Assembly (NCBI GenBank): GCA_000466585.1
Contig: KE993498.1
Coordinates: forward strand, 1-19,750
DNA length: 19,750 nucleotides
From: Clostridiales bacterium oral taxon 876 str. F0540
Lineage (GTDB): Bacteria > Bacillota > Clostridia > Clostridiales > Clostridiaceae
Reading direction: 5' to 3'
The notes beneath the pieces were generated by a model. The model was not told the origin of the DNA, ran no database searches, and worked only from the letters and a program-made list of their open reading frames with translations. The position numbers and the translations under genes were made by a program. Every line of letters begins with the position of its first letter. The stretch's first letter is position 1. Positions 13,704 through 19,750 of the stretch are shown here, in pieces.

Positions 13704-14657
13704 TTACAATACAGCTTTTAAAAGTTCAATAGCACCTTCTATATCTGAAACATTTACCATTTCCGATATTGAGTGATTGTACCTGCAAGGAATAGCAATC
13801 ATTCCTGTCTTAACTCCTGTCTTTTCTTTGTGAATTGTTCCGCCCTCTGATATTCTGCTGGTTGAAGTATACTGGATCTTTATTTCTTTTTCTTTTGCTG
13901 CACTTTCAAGCATTTCCTTAACTTCATGATGCATTATCAAGCTTCTGTCCATAACTGTTAATACAGGTCCATTTCCAAGCTTAATATTATTTTTTCCTCC
14001 TATAGCATCTCCTGATTCTTCTAAATCAACAACAATACATTTATCAGGCTCTATTGAAAATGCGACTGCCCTTGCTCCTCTTCCGCCAAGCTCTGCCTGA
14101 GAAGAAAATACAAAGTAAAGTTCCTTATTAGTTTCTTTAATCTCTTTAATAAGTCTCAATAAAATATAACAGCCAACTCTATTATTAAGCCCCGGACCAA
14201 TTATATTTTTCTGGGCTTCAAAGGCATCACCAAGGAAAGAGGCAACATCTCCCTCTCTAACACTTTTTAGAGCTTGGTCTCTGCTTGAAGCTCCGATATC
14301 TATAAATAAATCACCAATTTCAGGGTTGCTTTTAGCTGCAGCTACTTTCCCTATAGCTCCCCCCTCAAATTTAACAAGGTTATGAACTATATCATAAGTG
14401 TTAAAGTCCCCAATACTTCCTACTCTTATAAAGCCATTATCCTCTATATAGGTTGCAATAAGTCCTATTTCATCCATATGGGCACAAAACATAAGCTTTT
14501 CCAGCCCTTCTCCTATCTTCACGATAAGATTGCCCATTTTATCTTCATTGATTTGACATTTTATATCCTTTAATTCATCTATTATAACTTTTCTAACCTC
14601 ATCTTCATGACCGCCTACGCCAAAGCATGAGAGTAGTTTATTAAGCATTGCATCCAT
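13704..14657 (-). CDS. M42 family peptidase paralog with degenerate active site (probable pseudoenzyme)
   Basis: 317 aa, aligned along its whole length with the two M42 proteins upstream. H60 and D62 (AHMDEIG), D211 (VVDLEE) and H295 (YNHSISEM) are kept. The metal-bridging Asp of the DDR/DNR motif is Asn (GPGLN158NRVG), and the catalytic Glu of QEEVG is replaced (QA188E189LGGRGA), leaving only the metal-ligand Glu. On the known M42/TET mechanism this should abolish or strongly alter peptidase activity. The reading frame is open, has AGGAGGT seven bases before the ATG and lies 11 bp after its neighbour, so it is maintained as a protein. It may be a structural or regulatory subunit of a mixed TET-type assembly. 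Confidence 0.85.
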   Translation of the reverse strand: MDAMLNKLLSCFGVGGHEDEVRKVIIDELKDIKCQINEDKMGNLIVKIGEGLEKLMFCAHMDEIGLIATYIEDNGFIRVGSIGDFNTYDIVHNLVKFEGGAIGKVAAAKSNPEIGDLFIDIGASSRDQALKSVREGDVASFLGDAFEAQKNIIGPGLNNRVGCYILLRLIKEIKETNKELYFVFSSQAELGGRGARAVAFSIEPDKCIVVDLEESGDAIGGKNNIKLGNGPVLTVMDRSLIMHHEVKEMLESAAKEKEIKIQYTSTSRISEGGTIHKEKTGVKTGMIAIPCRYNHSISEMVNVSDIEGAIELLKAVL

Positions 14658-14668
14658 AATATTACCTC

Positions 14669-15670
14669 CTATTTTATAGTTTTCAAATATTCTACTAATA
14701 GCTTAACAGTGCTTTCAAAATCTGACTTGCTTGCTACAGATACAGAAGAATGTATATATCTGCAGGGTACAGATATAGTGGCTACTTTAGCGCCTTCTCC
14801 GGAGGCATGGATTGCAAAAGCATCGTTTCCTCCTGCTATAGCCCTTCTTCTCTGATAAGGTATCCCCTTCTCATCACCTAGTTTCATAATTTCCCCGGCA
14901 ATATCATGATTGAAAATGCTGGTTCTATCCATAATAGATATTGCAGGTCCTTTTCCAACCTCTGTAGCTCTTAAGTGTTTTGGAACACTTGGCATATCAG
15001 CACAAATTGTTCCTTCAAGAACTATTCCTATATCGGCTTTAATATTAAAAGCTGAAACAAAAGCGCCTCTTTCTCCTACTTCCTCCTGAACGTTAAAAGT
15101 TCCATAAAGGTCACAATCGTAGTTTTCTTTTAGCGCTTCGATGAGCACAGCACATCCCATTCTATCATCAAAAGCCTTTCCTTTATAAAGCCCTTCTCCA
15201 AACTCACTAAATTCCGTATCAAATACAGCATACTCGCCAAGACTTACTAACTTCTTAACTTCTTCCTTTGACGAAGCTCCTATATCTATGCAGCAGTCAG
15301 TATATGATACGCTTCTTTTTCTTTCCTCAGAAGATTGAAGATGAATGGCCTTAAAGCCTATAACTCCAGGTATTTTGTTATCACCGATAAGCACAACCTT
15401 TGCAGGAAGTATATTTGCAGATATTCCACCTAAAGAATAAAACTTTAAAGTTCCGTCCTCATTATATCCCGTTATAATAAACCCTACTTCATCCATATGG
15501 GCATCTACAACTACCCTTTTTCCGCTTCCTTTTTTATGAATTATAACGTTGCCCATGTTGTCCACTTTTAGCTCGTCAACATATGGTTTTACAATTTCTT
15601 TTATTATTTCTCTTACGTCACCTTCAAAACCCGAAGGTCCTGTTGCATTACAAAGCCTTTCTAGAAGCAT
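14669..15670 (-). CDS. M42 family metallopeptidase (TET-type aminopeptidase)
   Basis: 333 aa. The complete co-catalytic site is H58-x-D60 (AHMDEVG), D168 (GKAFDDRMGC), E196/E197 (QEEVGERGA), E219 (VLEGT) and H307 (YIHSS). The N-terminal LCNATGPSGFEGDVR is typical. M42 enzymes (glutamyl aminopeptidase PepA, FrvX, archaeal TET) form large dodecameric shells and trim peptides from the N-terminus in the cytosol; specificity cannot be called. The ATG overlaps the end of the upstream M42 gene by 10 bases, with AGGTGA about eight bases before it, indicating translational coupling. Confidence 0.92.
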   Translation of the reverse strand: MLLERLCNATGPSGFEGDVREIIKEIVKPYVDELKVDNMGNVIIHKKGSGKRVVVDAHMDEVGFIITGYNEDGTLKFYSLGGISANILPAKVVLIGDNKIPGVIGFKAIHLQSSEERKRSVSYTDCCIDIGASSKEEVKKLVSLGEYAVFDTEFSEFGEGLYKGKAFDDRMGCAVLIEALKENYDCDLYGTFNVQEEVGERGAFVSAFNIKADIGIVLEGTICADMPSVPKHLRATEVGKGPAISIMDRTSIFNHDIAGEIMKLGDEKGIPYQRRRAIAGGNDAFAIHASGEGAKVATISVPCRYIHSSVSVASKSDFESTVKLLVEYLKTIK

Positions 15671-16701
15671 AATAATTCACCTACTTCCTCATCCTTAAGC
15701 TTTTCTATAAACTTTGCTATTACTCTTCCTGTATTTTTTATATCTTCCATGCTTACCATCTCAACTGAGGTATGCATGTACTTTATTGGTATAGATATTA
15801 GAAGAGTTGGTATTCCCTCACGTGATACTTGAATATTCCATGCATCAGTTCCTGTGCTTCCCGGCTCAACCTCAACTTGATAGGGTATATTATATTCACT
15901 TGCTATATCCGTAAGCCTTTTTCTGAACTTTGGATGTATATTAGGCCCTATACAAATAACCGGTCCTCCACCGAGCTTATTTTCTCTGTCGTCTGCTCCA
16001 AGAGGCCCGCTGTCAAATGTTACATCAATAGCTATAGCCATTGTAGGCTTTATTTCATAGCTTCCTACCTTAGCTCCTCTAGCACCAACTTCTTCCTGAC
16101 AAGAAGCAACAAAATAAACATCCAAGTCATGATTTATATTCTGAATCTCCTTTGCACAAGCATACATGGCTGCTATGCCTGCTCTATCATCTATAGATTT
16201 GCAGGTTACATTATTATTTAAAAGCTCATAAAAATTTCTTTTTAAGGTAATATAATCACCGATATTAACTAATGACTGAAGCTTTTCTTTTGAGAATCCT
16301 GTGTCAATCATTAAGTCATCAATTTCTATAGCTTTCTTTCTATCCTCATCATTCATAAGATGAGGTGGTTTAATTCCTATAATGCCCAAAATCCTTTCTT
16401 TGCCATGAATATATACTTCCTGTGAAACCAAGGTCTTAGGATCTATTCCATTTCCCTTAAATTTTAAAAATCCATTTTCACTAATATCAGTAATCATCAA
16501 AAACACTTCATCTGCGTGAGCCATAAGCATTATGCTATTTTTACCTTTGCCTTTTTTATGTATATATGTATTGTTTAATTTACCTAAACAAACTTGTCCA
16601 AAAGGCTCGAAGGCATCTTTAATAGTCTCATAAATCCAATGTTCTCTTCCGCTTGGTGCATGAGAAGTACAAAGTTCTTTTAAAAATTCTATATCCTTCA
16701 T
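15661..16701 (-). CDS. M42 family metallopeptidase (TET-type aminopeptidase), first gene of the operon
   Basis: 346 aa. The full active-site set is H62-x-D64 (AHADEVF), D171 (CKSIDDRAG), E203/E204 (QEEVGARGA), D226 (AIDVTFDSG) and H310 (YMHTSVEM). It is a cytosolic aminopeptidase; D226 where the next gene has Glu hints at different specificity or metal preference. The frame extends to 16719, but GGAGG five bases before the ATG at 16701 sets the start. A TATAAT on the minus strand about 45 bases upstream may be the operon's -10, without a clear -35. Confidence 0.92.
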   Translation of the reverse strand: MKDIEFLKELCTSHAPSGREHWIYETIKDAFEPFGQVCLGKLNNTYIHKKGKGKNSIMLMAHADEVFLMITDISENGFLKFKGNGIDPKTLVSQEVYIHGKERILGIIGIKPPHLMNDEDRKKAIEIDDLMIDTGFSKEKLQSLVNIGDYITLKRNFYELLNNNVTCKSIDDRAGIAAMYACAKEIQNINHDLDVYFVASCQEEVGARGAKVGSYEIKPTMAIAIDVTFDSGPLGADDRENKLGGGPVICIGPNIHPKFRKRLTDIASEYNIPYQVEVEPGSTGTDAWNIQVSREGIPTLLISIPIKYMHTSVEMVSMEDIKNTGRVIAKFIEKLKDEEVGELLCF

Positions 16702-16832
16702 ATTATCCTCCTTTAACACATTTAACTGCTTCTAATAATTATATTCTACATTTGAATTTTCTTTCCTTTATTATCAATGCTAAAATTTAAATATTAAGAA
16801 TACTTTGTTCAAATACTATTTATTTATAGTAT

Positions 16833-16864
16833 AAATGCCGCTTAAACGTTATTAAGCGGCATTT
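16833..16864 (-). terminator. Terminator of the small ORF at 16866
   Basis: AAATGCCGCTTAA (16833-16845) and TTAAGCGGCATTT (16852-16864) are exact inverted repeats around a 6-base loop, directly abutting the stop of the small gene. A minus-strand tail ATTTATAC follows. Confidence 0.8.
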
Positions 16865-16865
16865 T

Positions 16866-17069
16866 CTATCCTTTTTTATTTTCTTCAGGTGTTTCGGGAA
16901 TTTGAACTGTATCATCTCCGGTATACTGTGTATTATATAATTCACCTGTTCCGGGTACTAACGAAGACGATGCTTCATAAAGAAGATTTGAAAATCTAGT
17001 AAAGCTCATTTTGTGTTTTCCTTTAAGATTTGTTTTATGTTCCCCAGCAGTTTTTGTTTTATCATCCAT
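16866..17069 (-). CDS. Small hydrophilic protein of unknown function
   Basis: 67 aa from the preferred start, with no membrane segment, signal peptide or recognised domain. The N-terminal third is Lys/His-rich (KTNLKGKHK). The middle has FTRFSNLLYEASS and PGTGELYNTQ, and the C-terminus is acidic (QIPETPEENKK). AGGA lies nine bases before the ATG at 17069; a longer frame to 17087 would use an ATG without a good ribosome-binding site. A strong terminator directly follows the stop, which supports a real gene. It may share a transcript with the gene upstream (77 bp away). I do not recognise the family. Confidence 0.6.
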   Translation of the reverse strand: MDDKTKTAGEHKTNLKGKHKMSFTRFSNLLYEASSSLVPGTGELYNTQYTGDDTVQIPETPEENKKG

Positions 17070-17145
17070 ATTAACACATCCTATCAATAAGAATTTATTT
17101 AATAATAGGATATGTAATTTTGTAATTATTATTTAGGCTGTTATA

Positions 17146-18426
17146 TTAACACCTGGTTTTATCCAGCATTATATCTAAAATTATCTTGTCAGCTTCAATT
17201 GTTCCTTCATTTCCTAACCTGCATAAATTATCAATAGTTTTTTCGGGATTATCCTCTATAATACCATCCGTAGATTTTATACTAATACCCTGCATAGCTA
17301 AAATAGCTGAATGAACTGCAGCATTGGTACAAGTAGAAACCTTCAATGCACATCCTGCTTTTGCTCCATCACAAAGCATACCTGTAACATTACCAAGCAT
17401 ATTTTGAATAGCTGCTTTGATTTTTTCTTTGTCCCCATCAAGTAAATACACTATTCCACAGCTTGCTCCGGTTGCAGCAATTGTTGCGCCACAAAGAGCT
17501 GATAATCTTCCAAACTTTGATTTTACATAAATAGTTATTAGATGGCTTAAAGTAGTCGCCCTAATAAGCTTTTCTTCTGATAGATTCAATCTTTCCCAAA
17601 CAGCTACTACAGGCAAGGTTGCTGTAATTCCTTGATTTCCACTTCCTGAATTACTCATAACATTTAGTGTACATCCAGCCATCCTTGCATCTGAACCAGC
17701 TGCTGTAAGAGCCATAGCATAATTTATTGCATCATCGCTTATTAAACCCTTATTTACTTGATCATATATGGTCTTACCTACTTGAAGTCCATATTTATTT
17801 TTTATTCCTTCTAAGCCAATAGTTTTATTTAATTCTATACTTTTTTTGATTATATCAAGTTCATTTATATCAATCTCATGAGTAAAATCCCAAATAGAGT
17901 CTATATCTAAAAAATCTATATCTATATCTTCTTCATAGGCTGCTTCTGAAATATTATTGCGTATTACTTGTCCATCAACTTCAATCAATGAAATATTAGT
18001 ATGTTTATCTTCTACTAAAACTCTTGCATATGATTCCTCTGTCCTAACTATAACCTCTATATAGAGCTTCTTCTGAGTATTAGCTATATTAACAGACACC
18101 TTTCCTTCTTTGATCATTTCCTTTGCATTTTCTATATCATTCTTAGTTAATCCGCTTAAAACCTCAAGACTTTTCTCTGCATCTTTTGAAAGACTTCCCA
18201 AAGCTGCTGCTAAATTAATTCCGCAGCCACCGGTGCCTGGTATATTTACCGACATAGCATTTTTAATTACGTTGTTACTTGCTGCCACTTTTATATCAGT
18301 AACTTTGCTGCCTTTAACATACTTTCTGGCTGTAGCAGCAGCTAAGGCTATTGCTATTGGCTCAGTACAACCTAATGCTACTACTAATTCTTTATTTAAT
18401 ATATCAAAGAACTTATCCTTTTTCAT
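17146..18426 (-). CDS. L-cysteine desulfidase / L-serine dehydratase alpha-like family (UPF0597, CyuA/YhaM type)
   Basis: 426 aa, the usual length. Conserved Cys that fit an oxygen-sensitive [4Fe-4S] cluster are C20 (GCTEPIAIALAAA), C312 (LCGATIAATGA), C352 and C359 (LCDGAKAGC). A conserved loop is SNSGSGNQG (258-266). Characterised members degrade L-cysteine to pyruvate, ammonia and sulfide, or dehydrate serine-like substrates, using the cluster rather than PLP. Which reaction applies here is inferred from family membership. GGGGGAAA lies about eight bases before the start. No transporter or partner gene is adjacent. Confidence 0.87.
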   Translation of the reverse strand: MKKDKFFDILNKELVVALGCTEPIAIALAAATARKYVKGSKVTDIKVAASNNVIKNAMSVNIPGTGGCGINLAAALGSLSKDAEKSLEVLSGLTKNDIENAKEMIKEGKVSVNIANTQKKLYIEVIVRTEESYARVLVEDKHTNISLIEVDGQVIRNNISEAAYEEDIDIDFLDIDSIWDFTHEIDINELDIIKKSIELNKTIGLEGIKNKYGLQVGKTIYDQVNKGLISDDAINYAMALTAAGSDARMAGCTLNVMSNSGSGNQGITATLPVVAVWERLNLSEEKLIRATTLSHLITIYVKSKFGRLSALCGATIAATGASCGIVYLLDGDKEKIKAAIQNMLGNVTGMLCDGAKAGCALKVSTCTNAAVHSAILAMQGISIKSTDGIIEDNPEKTIDNLCRLGNEGTIEADKIILDIMLDKTRC

Positions 18427-18544
18427 ATAGTATTTTCCCCCTACTTCTTTTCTTGCTATTACAATATTCTATACAATTGCAATAAATCCTTTAATAATTA
18501 TAACAGATAATAGTTTTTCTTGCATGATTATTTTCTAAATATAA

Positions 18545-18568
18545 AAGGCTGTCGTGTAAGACAGCCTT
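18545..18568 (-). terminator. Terminator of the amidase gene
   Basis: AAGGCTGTC (18545-18553) pairs exactly with GACAGCCTT (18560-18568) around a 6-base loop. On the minus strand it is followed by TTTTATATTT. It lies six bases past the amidase stop. Confidence 0.85.
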
Positions 18569-18573
18569 CAAAA

Positions 18574-19557
18574 CTATTTAATTGCAGCGCATACCCCATC
18601 TGCTAAACCTTTTGCTAATTTATCTTGATAATCATTAGAGCTTAAAAGCTTATCTTCCTCTTTATTTGATAAAAAGCCCATCTCAACTAATATAACAGGA
18701 ACCTTAGACCAATTAAAACCAGTCATATCGCTTCTTTCTACAACCCCTCTATTAGGCATACCAACTGCCTTTATTAAAGAATTCAATACTATTTGTCCAT
18801 ATTTCTTGCTATCTGAATATATAGCTTTTGTATTATCATTTATTGCTGCGGGAACAAGCATTGATGCTCCTCTAACAGAACTGCCTTCAGCTGAATCCGC
18901 ATGTATTCTCACAACAAGTGCTGCATTAGCTTTATTCCATATATCAGCTCTTTCAACATTTCCAAGACTTTGAGAGTTTTGTGTTTTTGTCATAACAACT
19001 GTATAACCCTTACTCTCTAGAAGTTGTTTAAGCTTAAGCGCTACATTCATATTTACTTGATACTCTGGAGTTCTGGTAATAACTCCTTGAGCCCCTCCCC
19101 CGTCTTTTATCTTCATTTCATTTGAACCGGGTGAAAGAGGTTCCTTATTTAGATTAGATTTATTAGCATGTCCAGGATCCAAAACTATTACTTTATTATT
19201 TTTAGTCTGTGGAGCCTTTGGTGTTTCAGGTTTTGTATTTTGAACTTGTTGATTAGATGTCTTATCATTAACTTTGCTTGTGTTAGCATTCGTATTACTA
19301 TCTACTTTTGTGTTAGTATTTTTTGTTTTATCATCAACGGTTTTTGTATCTGCCTCTTTAGTTTCACTAGTACTTATACTTTGTGAATCTTTATCGCTGC
19401 TATTTGAATTTGAATCGTCTTGTTTAGTTACATTGTTTCCTGCTACAGTATTATTATTTTCAATACTAGATGAACTTACCTTAGAATCTTTACCGCTACA
19501 TGATATTAGACTAATAGATACTGATAAACATAATAAAATATATAAAGCCTTTTTCAT
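18574..19557 (-). CDS. N-acetylmuramoyl-L-alanine amidase (Amidase_3), predicted lipoprotein
   Basis: 327 aa. A signal peptide with lipobox LISC (Cys20, followed by Ser) predicts lipid anchoring outside the membrane. Residues 21-120 are a low-complexity Ser/Thr/Asn/Asp/Lys linker. The catalytic Amidase_3 domain (about 122-327) has the zinc ligands H130 (DPGHA), E165 (TPEYQVN) and H219 (RIHAD), and the catalytic E292 (VEMGFLSN). It cleaves the bond between MurNAc and the peptide stem, as in cell separation, germination or lysis. GGAGG six bases before the ATG supports the start. It is monocistronic between its own terminator and a tRNA upstream. Confidence 0.93.
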   Translation of the reverse strand: MKKALYILLCLSVSISLISCSGKDSKVSSSSIENNNTVAGNNVTKQDDSNSNSSDKDSQSISTSETKEADTKTVDDKTKNTNTKVDSNTNANTSKVNDKTSNQQVQNTKPETPKAPQTKNNKVIVLDPGHANKSNLNKEPLSPGSNEMKIKDGGGAQGVITRTPEYQVNMNVALKLKQLLESKGYTVVMTKTQNSQSLGNVERADIWNKANAALVVRIHADSAEGSSVRGASMLVPAAINDNTKAIYSDSKKYGQIVLNSLIKAVGMPNRGVVERSDMTGFNWSKVPVILVEMGFLSNKEEDKLLSSNDYQDKLAKGLADGVCAAIK

Positions 19558-19694
19558 TCTTGCCTCCGTAAGTTAAATATATATTTATATATTAACACAA
19601 AAAATTCCTGATGAAAATGAAACACATTAATATTACAAAATAAAGATGTTACATATATAGTAAAAAGTCACAATTTTAATTTTTTATAAAATAA

Positions 19695-19720
19695 AAAACA
19701 CCCTAAAATTAGGATGTTTT
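19695..19720 (-). terminator. Terminator of the partial tRNA gene
   Basis: AAAACACCCTAA and TTAGGATGTTTT form an imperfect stem (one mismatch) just after the encoded CCA end. On the minus strand it is followed by TTTTTTATTTT. Confidence 0.75.
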
Positions 19721-19750
19721 GGTGGCTCACCGGGGAATCGAACCCCGGAC
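19720..19750 (-). tRNA. tRNA, 3' part only (cut by the window end)
   Basis: The minus strand shows a T arm (CGGGG-TTCGATT-CCCCG), the acceptor 3' strand GTGAGCC, discriminator A and an encoded CCA at 19720-19722. The anticodon lies beyond the window, so the amino acid cannot be given. The 5' acceptor strand should read GGCTCAC. Confidence 0.9.

Noticed and set aside
14382..14573. Small plus-strand frames opposite the M42 genes
   Set aside because: They are antisense shadows of well-conserved peptidase coding sequence, without ribosome-binding sites.
19168..19576. Open frames on the plus strand opposite the amidase linker
   Set aside because: They result from the low-complexity Ser/Thr/Asn codons of the linker. 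The hydrophobic look is the antisense of that bias.

Overview
The window is AT-rich with dense coding, strong GGAGG-type ribosome-binding sites, U-tract hairpin terminators and clostridial gene families (flavodiiron protein, Ric/YtfE, DegV, tandem M42 peptidases, cysteine desulfidase-type protein). This suggests a chromosomal segment of an anaerobic low-GC Firmicute, most likely a Clostridium of the C. acetobutylicum/C. pasteurianum type. The species cannot be fixed from the sequence. No complete mobile element, CRISPR array or phage module is visible.

Layout. (1) 1-2300: a structured non-coding stretch, then a class V aminotransferase and the Fe-S repair di-iron protein Ric, both on the minus strand. 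(2) 2301-4518: ric is divergent from a flavodiiron protein gene (fprA). Between them lies a nearly symmetric control region with two FNR-type boxes, each centred at -41.5 from a TATAAT hexamer that lacks a -35 element. Immediately downstream, in convergent orientation, is a CRP/FNR-family regulator with an FNR-like cysteine set, cotranscribed behind an HTH-TPR regulator (4536-5798). Together these look like a self-contained O2/NO-stress module: sensor, flavodiiron reductase and Fe-S repair. (3) 6010-9022: cardiolipin synthase (plus strand), then a DegV/FakB fatty-acid-binding protein and a VanX-like D-Ala-D-Ala dipeptidase (minus strand). (4) 9029-9849: a long imperfect inverted repeat in the divergent spacer, then a uracil-DNA glycosylase-like protein that lacks half of the family's cluster cysteines. 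(5) 9878-12605: a minus-strand operon of three GNAT acetyltransferases, a nitrilase-superfamily amidohydrolase and an internally deleted HAD phosphatase pseudogene. (6) 12651-13214: about 560 bp of non-coding DNA holding two nearly identical 57-bp hairpin repeats and several degenerate relatives. (7) 13215-16701: a VanZ-family membrane protein behind three tandem M42 aminopeptidase paralogs. The last M42 copy has lost the bridging Asp and the general-base Glu and looks like a pseudoenzyme. (8) 16866-19750: a small unknown protein, a cysteine desulfidase/serine dehydratase-alpha family protein, a lipoprotein-anchored cell-wall amidase and the 3' half of a tRNA cut by the window end.

The two most notable observations are the symmetric dual-FNR-box control region beside its probable regulator, and the active-site-degenerate M42 paralog encoded with two intact ones, which suggests a hetero-oligomeric TET-type peptidase. 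Most gene starts were set by the Shine-Dalgarno sequence rather than by the longest reading frame, so several proteins are given shorter than the maximal ORF.
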